64,000 bases of DNA from Blautia sp. XA-2221 (GCF_028767025.1 NZ_JAJQXX010000013.1:1-64000), one strand, 5' to 3'; positions 15,141 through 24,867 are shown, counted from the stretch's first letter. Translations and numbers: made by a program. The notes: a model not told the origin generated them from the letters alone.

Positions 15141-16874
15141 ATGAATAAGACACTTTTAAGATCAGTCAGGGAATACAAAAAACAGTCAGTGCTGGCTCCG
15201 TTATTTGTTATCCTTGAGGTGCTGATGGAGGTTCTCATTCCCATGGAAATGGCAAAGATCATTGATGTGGGTATTGCCAAAGGGAACATCCATTACATTG
15301 TGCAGCGGGGACTGCTCCTTGTGGTTATGGCTATGCTGGCATTGTGGTTTGGTGTGATCGCAGGGAAAATGGCGGCAGTGGCAGCAGCCGGTTACGCAAA
15401 AAATCTGAGACATGATATTTTTTATAAGGTACAGGAATTTTCTTTTAAGAATATCGATCATTTTTCCACTTCAGGGCTTGTTACCAGAATGACAACAGAT
15501 ATTACAAACGTGCAGATGGCATACATGATGAGTATCCGTCTGCTTGCAAGAGCCCCGATCATGGTGCTGCTTTCATGGGTCATGACTTTGATGATCAATG
15601 TAAAAATCGCACTTTTATTCCTGATCGTGATTCCATTTCTTGGAGGAACTCTTATCTTTATTGCTAAAAAAGCGCATCCCCATTTTGTCAAGGTATTTGA
15701 TGAGTATGATGTTCTGAATAATTCTGTTCAGGAAAATGTCAATGCATCCCGTGTGGTTAAGGCTTTTGTCAGAGAAGATTTTGAGATTCGCAAGTTTCAT
15801 GGAATTTCCAGATATGTGTACGACCTTTTTACAAAAGCAGAGAAAATCGTGGCATGGAATTCTCCGGTCATGCAGTTTACCATGTACACAGTGGTTCTTC
15901 TGCTGGTTGCTATCGGAGGAAAGAGCATTGTCCTGGGAAGTATGGCAACAGGAGAACTTACCAGTGTGATCGTGTATGCGCTTCAGATTCTGATGTCTTT
16001 GATGATGGTAACGTTTGTATTTGTTATGATCATGATCGCAGAGGCATCTACAGACCGTATCACTGAGGTGTTGAATGAAGTACCGGAAATGGCGGATAAA
16101 GAGAACTCAGTAAAAGATGTTCCAAATGGAGAAATCGTATTTGATCATGTGAATTTTAGTTATGGAGGAAAAGGCGGAAATCTTTCTCTGAAGGATATTA
16201 ACCTTCATATCAGATCCGGACAGACAGTTGGGATCATTGGCGGAACAGGAAGTGCAAAGTCCACACTGGTACAGATGATCCCCCGTCTTTATGACGTGAC
16301 AGAGGGAAGCGTGAAAGTTGGCGGAATTGATGTACGGGATTATAATCTGGAAGCTCTGCGTGACCAGGTATCTATGGTTCTTCAGAAAAACGTGCTGTTT
16401 TCAGGTTCCATTTATGAGAACATTCGTTGGGGAGATGAAAATGCCAGTGATGAAGAGGTACAGAGAGTGTGCAGACTGGCTCAGGCAGACGGATTTATCA
16501 ACGAATTTCCGTCCGGATACGAAACTCAGATCGCTCAGGGAGGAAACAATGTTTCCGGAGGTCAGAAGCAGAGGCTTTGCATTGCAAGAGCGCTTCTGAA
16601 AAAACCGAAGATCCTGATCCTGGATGATTCTACAAGCGCAGTTGACACAAAGACAGATGCACTGATCCGTAAGGCATTCCGAGAGGAAATTCCGGATACC
16701 ACAAAGATCATCATTGCCCAGAGAGTTGCTTCCATTGAAGATGCGGACCAGATCATCGTTCTGGACGGAGGAGAAGTTGCAGGCGTGGGAACCTCTCAGG
16801 AACTTCTGGAAACAAATGAAATTTACAGAGAAGTGTATGAATCTCAGGTTCGGGGAGGTGAAGAGAATGAATAA
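15141..16874 (+). CDS. ABC exporter half-transporter, degenerate-site subunit
   Basis: This 577-residue half-transporter has six membrane helices followed by an ATPase domain from about residue 330. That domain has Walker A GGTGSAKST, signature VSGGQKQRL and Walker B ILILDDSTSAVD. Asp replaces the catalytic Glu, so this is the degenerate-site subunit. It opens MNKTLLRSVREYKKQSVLAPLFVILEVLMEVLIPMEMAKIIDVGIA, closely like the start of the 11954-13729 product, so the two cassettes are related. AAGGAGGTAG precedes the ATG. It overlaps its partner by 8 bp. Confidence 0.9.
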   Translation: MNKTLLRSVREYKKQSVLAPLFVILEVLMEVLIPMEMAKIIDVGIAKGNIHYIVQRGLLLVVMAMLALWFGVIAGKMAAVAAAGYAKNLRHDIFYKVQEFSFKNIDHFSTSGLVTRMTTDITNVQMAYMMSIRLLARAPIMVLLSWVMTLMINVKIALLFLIVIPFLGGTLIFIAKKAHPHFVKVFDEYDVLNNSVQENVNASRVVKAFVREDFEIRKFHGISRYVYDLFTKAEKIVAWNSPVMQFTMYTVVLLLVAIGGKSIVLGSMATGELTSVIVYALQILMSLMMVTFVFVMIMIAEASTDRITEVLNEVPEMADKENSVKDVPNGEIVFDHVNFSYGGKGGNLSLKDINLHIRSGQTVGIIGGTGSAKSTLVQMIPRLYDVTEGSVKVGGIDVRDYNLEALRDQVSMVLQKNVLFSGSIYENIRWGDENASDEEVQRVCRLAQADGFINEFPSGYETQIAQGGNNVSGGQKQRLCIARALLKKPKILILDDSTSAVDTKTDALIRKAFREEIPDTTKIIIAQRVASIEDADQIIVLDGGEVAGVGTSQELLETNEIYREVYESQVRGGEENE

Positions 16875-18762
16875 GAAACAAAATAGAAACCCCAAGCTGT
16901 CCAAAGATACTTTAAAGACAGCAAAGCGTCTTCTGAAATATGTAACAGAAACTTATAAAATGCGTTTTATTCTGGTGTTTATCTGCATTCTTATCAGTTC
17001 TGTAGCAACGATCTCTGTATCTTTGTCCCTGAAATTTTTGCTGGATGATTTTATTATCCCGCTGATCGGACAGCAGAGTCCGGATTTTACAGAACTTTAT
17101 CAGGCACTTGCTGTTCTGGGATGCATTTTCCTTCTGGGTGTGATTTCTACCTTTATCTATACAAGGATGATGGTTTATATCGGACAGGGTGTGCTGAAAA
17201 GAGTGAGAGACGATATGTTTGAGCATATGCAGACACTTCCGATCCGCTATTTTGACCAGAGGACAAACGGTTCTGTTATGAGTCTTTACACCAATGATAC
17301 AGATACGCTGAGACAGATGATCAGTCAGGCGATCCCCCAGGCTCTGATGTCCTTTTTTACCATTATCGTCACCTTTATTTCCATGGTAGCGTTAAGCCCG
17401 CTGCTGACCGTTCTGGCTGTTGCAGTCATTTTCGTCATGACCTTTGTTACAAGAAAGATCGGTGGAAACAGTGGAAAATATTTTGTCAGCCAGCAGATGG
17501 CGCTGGCAGATGTGACAGGCTTTGTTGAGGAACGGATGAACGGTCAGAGAGTTGTCAAGGTATTTAATCACGAAAGAAAATCAGAAGAAGAATTTGACAG
17601 GTTAAATGAGGCTCTTTTTGAGAGCGCTTCCAGCGCAAATACTTTTGCAAATATGATGGGACCGGTAATCGGAAATATTGGAAATCTTCAGTTTGTTCTT
17701 ACAGCAGTTTTGGGGGGCTTCCTTTCTGTTATGGGAGTGGGAGGAATCACTCTTGGCGTTATGGCTTCCTACCTTCAGTTTACCAAAAGCTTTACTCAGC
17801 CGTTTATGCAGGTGGCTCAGCAGTTTAACTCTATTGTTATGGCGCTTGCAGGAGCAGAGCGGATTTTTCAGCTGATCGACGAAGAACCGGAAAAAGACGA
17901 AGGCTATGTGACTCTTGTAAATGCCAGAAAGGATGCAGACGGAAACATTACAGAATGTAAAGAGCGTACAGGAACGTGGGCATGGAAGCATCCTCATTCT
18001 GCAGACGGTTCTGTTTCTTATACAGAGCTGACCGGAGATGTTGTTTTTGAGGATGTAACCTTTGGTTACAATGAGGACAAAGTAATTCTGAAGGATATCA
18101 GCCTTTATGCAAAGCCGGGACAGAAACTTGCTTTTGTAGGTTCCACAGGAGCCGGAAAAACTACGATCACCAATCTGATCAATCGTTTTTATGATATCCA
18201 GGAAGGCAAGATCCGCTACGATGGGATCAATATCACGAAGATTAAAAAAGATGATCTTCGCCGGTCTTTGGGAATTGTCCTGCAGGATACGCATCTGTTT
18301 ACAGGTACGATCATGGACAATATCCGTTATGGGAAACTGGATGCCACAGATGATGAGGTTTATCAGGCAGCGCGCCTTGCTCACGCAGATAAGTTTATCC
18401 GGATGCTTCCCAATGGCTATCAGACAATGCTCAGCGGTGACGGTGAAGAGCTTTCACAGGGACAAAGACAGCTTCTGTCTATTGCCAGGGCAGCAGTGGC
18501 AGATCCGCCGGTACTGATCCTTGATGAGGCTACATCAAGCATTGACACACGGACTGAGAGTATTGTACAAAAAGGTATGGATAATCTGATGAAAGGACGT
18601 ACGGTATTTGTGATCGCACACAGACTTTCCACAATCCGAAACAGCGATGCTATTATTGTTCTGGATCATGGAAAGATTATCGAAAGAGGAGATCATGAGA
18701 ATCTGATCAAAATGAAAGGAACCTACTACCAGCTTTATACAGGAAAGCTGGAGCTTTCGTAA
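16867..18762 (+). CDS. ABC exporter half-transporter, catalytic-site subunit
   Basis: This 631-residue half-transporter has Walker A GSTGAGKTT, signature LSQGQRQLL and Walker B LILDEATSS with the catalytic Glu. Between membrane domain and ATPase it carries an extra stretch (roughly residues 345-385, about 50 residues, charged and rich in aromatic residues) that its counterpart at 10192 lacks. The frame extends to 16714 inside the previous gene; ATG 16867 behind GGGGAGGTGAAGAG is the start. It forms a heterodimer with the preceding subunit. The substrate is unknown. Confidence 0.9.
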   Translation: MNKKQNRNPKLSKDTLKTAKRLLKYVTETYKMRFILVFICILISSVATISVSLSLKFLLDDFIIPLIGQQSPDFTELYQALAVLGCIFLLGVISTFIYTRMMVYIGQGVLKRVRDDMFEHMQTLPIRYFDQRTNGSVMSLYTNDTDTLRQMISQAIPQALMSFFTIIVTFISMVALSPLLTVLAVAVIFVMTFVTRKIGGNSGKYFVSQQMALADVTGFVEERMNGQRVVKVFNHERKSEEEFDRLNEALFESASSANTFANMMGPVIGNIGNLQFVLTAVLGGFLSVMGVGGITLGVMASYLQFTKSFTQPFMQVAQQFNSIVMALAGAERIFQLIDEEPEKDEGYVTLVNARKDADGNITECKERTGTWAWKHPHSADGSVSYTELTGDVVFEDVTFGYNEDKVILKDISLYAKPGQKLAFVGSTGAGKTTITNLINRFYDIQEGKIRYDGINITKIKKDDLRRSLGIVLQDTHLFTGTIMDNIRYGKLDATDDEVYQAARLAHADKFIRMLPNGYQTMLSGDGEELSQGQRQLLSIARAAVADPPVLILDEATSSIDTRTESIVQKGMDNLMKGRTVFVIAHRLSTIRNSDAIIVLDHGKIIERGDHENLIKMKGTYYQLYTGKLELS

Positions 18763-18784
18763 AATCATATATTCGTGCAAAAAA

Positions 18785-18857
18785 GAGACACTGCACAGGA
18801 AATGAATGTTCCGGGAAATTTTCCCCGGAGAGCATTTCCGGATGCAGTGTCTTTTCT
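18785..18857 (+). terminator. terminator after second exporter pair
   Basis: GACACTGCA (ending 18795) pairs with TGCAGTGTC (from 18843), followed by ttttctt. An inner CCGGG/CCCGG stem lengthens the hairpin. Confidence 0.75.
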
Positions 18858-18955
18858 TCTGTAAATAAATTCTGCGGACGTACTGGCCTGTGCAGCAGAA
18901 CGCTTACAGGTACAGAGTGATCCAAAGAATCTTTTAGTCTGACACCTCAGAGGAC

Positions 18956-20380
18956 TTACAGGAACTTTCTGAGAGGAACAGTCAGAACCCGAAGAACCCC
19001 GTAAAAGATTTTCTTTCCTGTACTCAGTTTTTTGGGAACATAATTTTCACCCTGAATATAGTTCCCGTCAGACCCTATGGTTTTGCTGTAGGTTTTATCA
19101 GTTTCTGCTTCCTTGCGGATCATGGAATTTAATTTTTCCGAGTCAATGGCAAGCATCAGCTCTGTATCCTGGTAGGTACTTCTCATATCCAGATTGTAGG
19201 AGCCTACAATACTCATTCTGTCATCGATCAGAACTGCCTTTGTGTGGCAGGAATGACCGCCCATAAACTCATATACCTTTGCACCGGTTTTCCAGATCTT
19301 TTTTTTCTGGTTCAGGTAATCGGTACATCCCCAGGGATTGGCTCCGCTTGCCACATCGTTGGTAATGATCTCAAGAGGAATATTGTTTTCTTTCAGTTCA
19401 GTGAGATCCCGGTACATTTCTTTGCCACAGATGATGTAAGGCGTATAGATGAGAGTTTCCTTTCCCTGAAGCATAAGCTGGTGGATGGAATACCACATCC
19501 ATGGTTCCTTGTTTTCTGCTTCCAGAGGATTGCAGAGAAGGGAGATTTTATTTGTTTCAAAGGTGAGCTTCCGGAAATCCCAGTCTGTATAAGCTTCCGG
19601 ATACGTTTTTTTCAGCTTCTGGTAACGTTTTTCCAGAGAACTGACACATTCCTGAATTTTATCGGAAAACTTTTTGCAGGTAAATTCCCGGCTGTCCTTC
19701 AGAGCCCATATTTTTTCAAAATAAGTTCTGAGCTGATAAAGAGAGGAGTCTTTCTGATCCTCAGTTTCATACACAAAAATTTCCCGGTCAATATTTTTTG
19801 AGCTGGAATAGTCGCCCAGAAACAGATTGGTTGTATTTCTTCCTCCAAGAAGGAACATCTGATGGTCAATGATCAGATATTTGTCATGGAGGCGAGCCTG
19901 TACTTTCCAGGGCTTTAAAAGTGTGATCGGATTGTAGATGCGAAGAGAAATATTTTTATGGGAAGCAAGAGCCTGGAACCACTGGGTTCCTTTTCCCTTT
20001 ACATCCAGAAAACCGCTGAAGCCGTCAATGATCACCCGGACTTTTACACCTCTGTCTGCAGCGTTTAAAAGAGCTGCCATAACATCTTTACCACCTTTGT
20101 CAGCGTTAAAATCAAAGGTAGAGAGAATTATTTCCTGTTCTGCCTGGTCAATCATCTGAAGACGATAAAGAAGAGCATCTGTATTATCGTTTATGTAGGC
20201 GATGCGCTCGCTTCCTGGCTGGGAGCTGTAAAATTCTCTTTGGCTGAAATCATTCTGAAAATTTTCGGAAACCTTTTTGTGCCGCAGATAAGGCACGGTA
20301 AGCAGGGCGATATAGATTAAAATAAGAAGAAAAATAATCCTGCCCGGGGTCAGAAGACCGAAGAAAAATCTGCGTTTCAT
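18956..20380 (-). CDS. phospholipase D family / cardiolipin synthase-like protein
   Basis: This 474-residue protein has one N-terminal membrane anchor (about residues 8-30) and two PLD HKD motifs: HDKYLIIDHQMFLLGGRN near residue 165 and HTKAVLIDDRMSIVGSYN near residue 385. Two HxKx4D sites form the single active centre of phosphatidyl transferases. Cardiolipin synthase-like activity on the outer side of the membrane is the likeliest role. Classical cardiolipin synthases have two N-terminal helices, and this has only one, so another phosphodiester substrate is possible. The gene is monocistronic and divergent from the RsmH-like gene. Confidence 0.85.
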   Translation of the reverse strand: MKRRFFFGLLTPGRIIFLLILIYIALLTVPYLRHKKVSENFQNDFSQREFYSSQPGSERIAYINDNTDALLYRLQMIDQAEQEIILSTFDFNADKGGKDVMAALLNAADRGVKVRVIIDGFSGFLDVKGKGTQWFQALASHKNISLRIYNPITLLKPWKVQARLHDKYLIIDHQMFLLGGRNTTNLFLGDYSSSKNIDREIFVYETEDQKDSSLYQLRTYFEKIWALKDSREFTCKKFSDKIQECVSSLEKRYQKLKKTYPEAYTDWDFRKLTFETNKISLLCNPLEAENKEPWMWYSIHQLMLQGKETLIYTPYIICGKEMYRDLTELKENNIPLEIITNDVASGANPWGCTDYLNQKKKIWKTGAKVYEFMGGHSCHTKAVLIDDRMSIVGSYNLDMRSTYQDTELMLAIDSEKLNSMIRKEAETDKTYSKTIGSDGNYIQGENYVPKKLSTGKKIFYGVLRVLTVPLRKFL

Positions 20381-20765
20381 GTTTATTCACCACTTTCTTT
20401 TTTCTAACTGGTATGACAGTTTTATGGTTGTAATGAAACATTCTATGACAAATCAGGAAAAATGTAAAGAAGAAAAATGCTAATCTTAAGCCAATTTTTT
20501 TAAGAAGATTCTTTTCATTGTGATTTCAGAGATTTTCTGATATTCTAGTAAAGTGACAAGCTGTTTTTATTCTAATAAAAGAAAATCTATAAAACAGCTT
20601 TTATATCAGTAGATAAGTATGTGCTGTATCGGTATGGAAACATACATATTTTATCTGGATGCAGAAAAAGATAAAATTGCTTATTATAAAATATGCATGA
20701 TTTTAGAAGCTGCAAACTGGTGAAAAAATGATTTTATGAAAAAAACAGGAACAGGAGAATAGATA
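20381..20765. other. AT-rich intergenic region between PLD and RsmH-like genes
   Basis: This 385-bp divergent gap has a hairpin in which AAGCTGTTTT (20558-20567) pairs with AAAACAGCTT (20591-20600), followed by ttatat. A second weaker dyad near 20611-20664 has GTATGT and ACATAC as its clearest arms. Promoters for both flanking genes must lie here, but none stood out. No ORF is supported. Confidence 0.4.
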
Positions 20766-21812
20766 ATGGAAAATCAGGAAAAACCACATAAGCGCCGCGT
20801 GCGTTATTCAGGAACTCATCCAAGGCATTTCAGTGAGAAATATAAGGAGCATCAGCCGGAAAAATATGCAGATATTGTGGAAAAAGTAATCCGAAAAGGA
20901 AGCACTCCGGCAGGGATGCATATTTCTATCTGTGTGAAGGAAATTCTGGATTTTCTTCAGATACAGCCGGGACAGCGCGGTCTGGACGCTACTCTGGGAT
21001 ATGGAGGACATACGCTGGAGATGCTGAAATGTCTGAAAGGAGAGGGGCACATTTACGGTCTGGATGTGGATCCCATTGAATCAGAAAAGACAAAAGAGAG
21101 ACTGAAAAAGCAGGGATTTGGAGAAGATATCCTTACAGTTAAACTTCTGAATTTCAGAAATATTGATCAGGTAGCAGAGGAAGCTGGAAAATTTGATTTT
21201 GTTCTGGCTGATCTGGGGGTATCCTCCATGCAGATAGACAATCCGGAGAGAGGCTTTTCCTATAAAGTGGACGGACCTCTGGATCTGCGCATGAATCCGC
21301 AGAAAGGAATCAGTGCAGCAGAGCGTCTGAAAGAGGTAACGCAGGAGGAGCTTTACGGAATGCTTCTGGAAAATGCAGATGAGCCTTATGCGGAAGAAAT
21401 ATCAAAGGCTGTGATCAGACAGAGAAGGATCCGTCCTGTTGAAACTACCACAGATTTTAAGAACGTGATTGAACAGGCTTTAAGCTTTATTCCGGAAAAG
21501 GAACGCAGGGAGGCTGTGAAAAAATCCTGCCAGAGAAGTTTTCAGGCTCTTCGTATTGATGTGAACAGTGAGTTTGAGGTGCTTTATGATTTTTTGGAAA
21601 AGCTTCCTCAGGTTCTGGCGCCAAATGGAAGAGCTGCGATTCTTACCTTTCATTCAGGAGAGGATCGTCTGGTAAAAAAATCTTTTAAACAGTTTTATAA
21701 AGAGGGAATTTACAGCGATATCTGCAAAGATGTGATTCGGCCTTCACAGGAGGAGTGCGCCAGAAACAGCCGTGCAAAATGTACGAAAATGCGGTGGGCA
21801 ATCCGGGCATAG
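20766..21812 (+). CDS. RsmH-like 16S rRNA methyltransferase paralogue
   Basis: The 348-residue protein has the MraW/RsmH fold. Evidence is the SAM-binding block GLDATLGYGGHTLEML, VLADLGVSSMQIDNPERGFSY, the LRMNPQKGISA segment and the closing AILTFHSGEDRLVKKSF. RsmH methylates N4 of C1402 in 16S rRNA. This copy is unusual: it carries an extra basic N terminus of about 55 residues, has ISICVKEILDFL where canonical RsmH has 'SVLLxEVIxxL', and sits far from any division/cell-wall (dcw) gene. It is probably a second RsmH-type enzyme, not the dcw-encoded one. AACAGGAGAAT precedes the ATG. The substrate is inferred only. Confidence 0.8.
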   Translation: MENQEKPHKRRVRYSGTHPRHFSEKYKEHQPEKYADIVEKVIRKGSTPAGMHISICVKEILDFLQIQPGQRGLDATLGYGGHTLEMLKCLKGEGHIYGLDVDPIESEKTKERLKKQGFGEDILTVKLLNFRNIDQVAEEAGKFDFVLADLGVSSMQIDNPERGFSYKVDGPLDLRMNPQKGISAAERLKEVTQEELYGMLLENADEPYAEEISKAVIRQRRIRPVETTTDFKNVIEQALSFIPEKERREAVKKSCQRSFQALRIDVNSEFEVLYDFLEKLPQVLAPNGRAAILTFHSGEDRLVKKSFKQFYKEGIYSDICKDVIRPSQEECARNSRAKCTKMRWAIRA

Positions 21813-21856
21813 GAAATTTGAAATAAAATAAAAAGAAGTGCATAAATATAAGAAAG

Positions 21857-21912
21857 AAAATGCAGGTCATGTATTACTGAAAGATAAGTAGTATATGATC
21901 TGCATTTTTTGT
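21857..21912 (+). terminator. terminator after RsmH-like gene
   Basis: A 21-bp stem (21857-21877 with 21888-21908) has only G-T mismatches. It begins AAAATGCAG and ends CTGCATTTT, with more T after it. This is a very strong intrinsic terminator. Confidence 0.85.
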
Positions 21913-22252
21913 TGTTAGGGCAAGGCCCTGTTTTACATTGTGGAGTTTTTCGTTGTTCCGAAAAACGAAACTTTGAAAAATAAATAAACCACCTGCTGTG
22001 CTGGAACTTATTTGCATGAGTATTTAGATATAAGATGGAAATAATAAGGCAAAGATATCGGGCAAAAAAAATTTGGTTATAGAGGAAGATTTCTTTTCTG
22101 AAATATAAATTTATGAGGGAGCAGACTGGAAAAAGCCTCGGTATATCTAATAAAAAAATATATTCATAGAATTTAACAGAAAATAATGCTATAATACGAA
22201 TAAAAACAGTTAATTGTATGTAGGTGATGATTCTGAGAAATGAGGTGAGCGT
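21913..22252 (+). other. intergenic region before PPK2 gene
   Basis: This 340-bp AT-rich stretch contains a small hairpin near 21951 (GTTTTTCG against CGAAAAAC). A TATAAT -10 at 22190-22195 probably starts the PPK2 transcript. The matching -35 is weak. No gene is supported. Confidence 0.4.
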
Positions 22253-23722
22253 ATGCTGAAGGAGTGGACACCGGGAGAGATCCCGGAAAAACAGGAACTT
22301 GAGGAGCAACTTGATAAAAGCAGAAAAAAGCTTTATGATCTTCAGACAAAGATCAAGGAACACAGGCTTCCGGTGCTGGTACTTTTTGAAGGCTGGGCGG
22401 CAGCTGGAAAGGGAAGTGTCATCGGCAAGGTGATCAAAAATATTGATCCCAGATTTTTTAAGGTTGCAACTATGGCCGCACCGTCAGAGGAGGAAAGCCG
22501 AAAGCCTTTTTTGTACCGGTATATGAAGCAGATTCCGGAAGAAGGAAAATTTACTTTTCTGGATTCCGGATGGATGGAGCAGATAACAGAAGAGGTCCTG
22601 AAGAAAAAACTTACAGAACCAGAATATGAAAAAAGAATGGAAAGTGTCCGGCGATTTGAGCGTCAGCTTACGGATAACGGGTATCTTGTGCTGAAATTTT
22701 TTATGCACATTGACAGAGAAGAACAGGATTCCCGTATGAAAAGCCTTATGGAAGAGGAAGATACAAGGTGGCGTGTAACGAAATATGATCAGTGGCAGAA
22801 TAAACACTACGGAAAATGTAAAAAAGTGTTTGACCGTTATATGAAAGATACCAACCTTCCCTCCTCACCCTGGTATATTATTGATGCAGGAAACCGGAAA
22901 TGGGCGGAGTTTCAGGTATTGGATACCATGATCAATAGTATTGAGATTGCCATGCAGAACCGCCTGCATTCCTCACCTCTGCTTCAGAATGTCTTTCCGC
23001 TGGTAAAAATGCCTAAGCTGGCAGAAGTAGAACTTCAGGGAAAAGAACTGAGTGAGGAAGAGTATCGCCATGAACTGAAACGTCTTCAGAAACGTCTTGG
23101 GGAGCTTCACAACCGCTTATATCGGAAACGTGTGCCTGTGATCATTACCTATGAGGGCTGGGATGCGGCAGGAAAGGGCGGAAATATCAAGAGGATAACA
23201 GGAGCTTTGGATCCCAGAGGCTATGAGGTACATCCCATTGCCAGCCCGGAGCCTCATGAGAAAGCGCGACATTATCTCTGGCGTTTCTGGACAAGACTTC
23301 CCAAGGACGGCCATATTGCAATTTTTGACCGCACCTGGTACGGAAGAGTGATGGTGGAACGTCTGGAAGGTTTTTGCACGGAAAATGATTGGAAGCGGGC
23401 ATATAATGAAATAAACGAGTTTGAGAAGGAACTTTATGACTGGGGAGCAGTGATCATTAAATTCTGGGTTCAGATCGACAAGGATACGCAGCTTGCCAGA
23501 TTTACAGAACGACAGAACAATCCGGAGAAACAGTGGAAAATTACAGACGAGGACTGGCGAAACCGTGAAAAATGGGAAGCGTATGAGGAGGCAGTGGATG
23601 AAATGCTGAAAAAGACAAGTACCACTTTTGCGCCCTGGCATATTCTGGAATCCGTGGATAAAAAATACGCCCGGATCAAAGCACTTAAAATTGTTATAAG
23701 AGAACTGGAAAAGCATATTTGA
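22253..23722 (+). CDS. polyphosphate:AMP phosphotransferase, two-domain PPK2
   Basis: This 489-residue protein consists of two PPK2 domains. The C-terminal domain has Walker A EGWDAAGKGG, the lid block FDRTWYGRVMVERLEGF and the motif VIIKFWVQIDKD, all canonical. The N-terminal domain keeps EGWAAAGKGS but has LDSGWMEQITEEVL where an active domain has DRxWYxR. It is therefore probably non-catalytic, as in other two-domain PPK2 enzymes. Such proteins make ADP from AMP using polyphosphate. ATG 22253 lies behind GAGGTGAG. Transcription is probably single-gene. Confidence 0.9.
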   Translation: MLKEWTPGEIPEKQELEEQLDKSRKKLYDLQTKIKEHRLPVLVLFEGWAAAGKGSVIGKVIKNIDPRFFKVATMAAPSEEESRKPFLYRYMKQIPEEGKFTFLDSGWMEQITEEVLKKKLTEPEYEKRMESVRRFERQLTDNGYLVLKFFMHIDREEQDSRMKSLMEEEDTRWRVTKYDQWQNKHYGKCKKVFDRYMKDTNLPSSPWYIIDAGNRKWAEFQVLDTMINSIEIAMQNRLHSSPLLQNVFPLVKMPKLAEVELQGKELSEEEYRHELKRLQKRLGELHNRLYRKRVPVIITYEGWDAAGKGGNIKRITGALDPRGYEVHPIASPEPHEKARHYLWRFWTRLPKDGHIAIFDRTWYGRVMVERLEGFCTENDWKRAYNEINEFEKELYDWGAVIIKFWVQIDKDTQLARFTERQNNPEKQWKITDEDWRNREKWEAYEEAVDEMLKKTSTTFAPWHILESVDKKYARIKALKIVIRELEKHI

Positions 23723-23859
23723 ATGAAATGTATAAAGAAATAAGTGAAAAGTATTCAGATTAATATAAAATGCCGGTTTACAAGATTCAATTCCGGAAAT
23801 ATAATTTGAGAGATGTGGAATTGATTTCACAGAACAAAAGAAGTTTCAGGAGAGAATAT

Positions 23860-24687
23860 ATGAGCAAAAAAGTTATTTTTCTGGATATAGACGGTACTCT
23901 GGCGGAGCCGGGACACAGTGAGCCGCCGGCTTCAGCTATTGAGGCAGTAAAAAAGGCGCAGGCAGCAGGAAATCTGGTATTTCTGTGCAGTGGAAGAAAT
24001 TATGGTATGCTGTCATCTTTTTTGAAGTACGGGTTTGACGGAGTTGTGGCAAGCGCCGGGGGATACATCCTGTGCGGAGAAGAAGTTATTTATGACTGTC
24101 CTGCAACAGAAGAACAGAAGGCAAAAGCCATGGAAGTTCTGGAAGAAAGCGGTGTATGCTGGATTGCAGAATGCAGAGATGAGGCTTATGCCAGTGATAA
24201 CTTTAAAGCATTTATGGAAAAAGATGTAGATGAACAGGTGAGCAGTGAATTTCTTCGCTGGAAGGAATTTGTAAAAAAGACTTTTTCTATTCTGTCTATA
24301 AAGGAATACAGAAATCAGCCGGTTTATAAATTTGTGGCATCCAGTCCTTCCATGGAAAAACTGGATAAGCCCAGAGCGGTACTTGAGAATGAGTTTCTGT
24401 TCTGTATTCAGGACGTTTCTCGTGGAGTGGTAAACCTGGAGCTTATCAACCGTAAGTTTAACAAGGGAACAGCAGTGAAAAAGGTCTGTGAGTATCTGAA
24501 TATTCCAATCAGCGATTCTGTTGGATTTGGAGATAGTATGAACGACAGAGAAATGCTGGAAATCGCCGGTTTAAGTATCTGTATGGAAAATGGCAGCGAA
24601 GCTGTAAAAAAGATTGCGGACGAGGTTTGCCCAAAGGTAACAGAGGACGGAATCTGGAAGGCATTTCAGAAGCATCATCTGATGTAA
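23860..24687 (+). CDS. Cof-type HAD family hydrolase
   Basis: The 275-residue protein has the HAD nucleophile motif FLDIDGTLAEPG at the N terminus and motif IV FGDSMNDREML near the C terminus. A large type-II cap domain lies between them, which makes it Cof/YidA-like. These act on sugar phosphates or flavin precursors; the substrate is unknown. The frame extends upstream to 23770, but TCAGGAGAG places the start at ATG 23860, giving the normal short N terminus before the nucleophile. Confidence 0.9.
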   Translation: MSKKVIFLDIDGTLAEPGHSEPPASAIEAVKKAQAAGNLVFLCSGRNYGMLSSFLKYGFDGVVASAGGYILCGEEVIYDCPATEEQKAKAMEVLEESGVCWIAECRDEAYASDNFKAFMEKDVDEQVSSEFLRWKEFVKKTFSILSIKEYRNQPVYKFVASSPSMEKLDKPRAVLENEFLFCIQDVSRGVVNLELINRKFNKGTAVKKVCEYLNIPISDSVGFGDSMNDREMLEIAGLSICMENGSEAVKKIADEVCPKVTEDGIWKAFQKHHLM

Positions 24688-24729
24688 TGGAATCTGAGTT
24701 TCAATGCGCCTGAGAATATCATTATGAAA

Positions 24730-24779
24730 AAAGCCCCTGGAAAGACAATGTAATATTAGACGGTCTTTCCAGGGGCTTT
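24730..24779 (+). terminator. terminator after HAD gene
   Basis: A 17-bp stem (24730-24746 with 24763-24779) centres on AAAGCCCCTGG/CCAGGGGCTTT. The right arm itself ends in TTT, and on the opposite strand TTTTTTC follows. It may work in both directions. Confidence 0.85.
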
Positions 24780-24867
24780 GTCAGTGCTATAAAAGTGTAG
24801 ATGTCAGGAAGGATTAACTCCGGCAGCTGCACTTATTTGACAGGTTAAGGCTGTGATTTACTACGAC

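Noticed and set aside
17602-18384. 260-codon antisense ORF in the ABC exporter gene
   Set aside because: Shadow of the ATPase-coding frame; no start signal.
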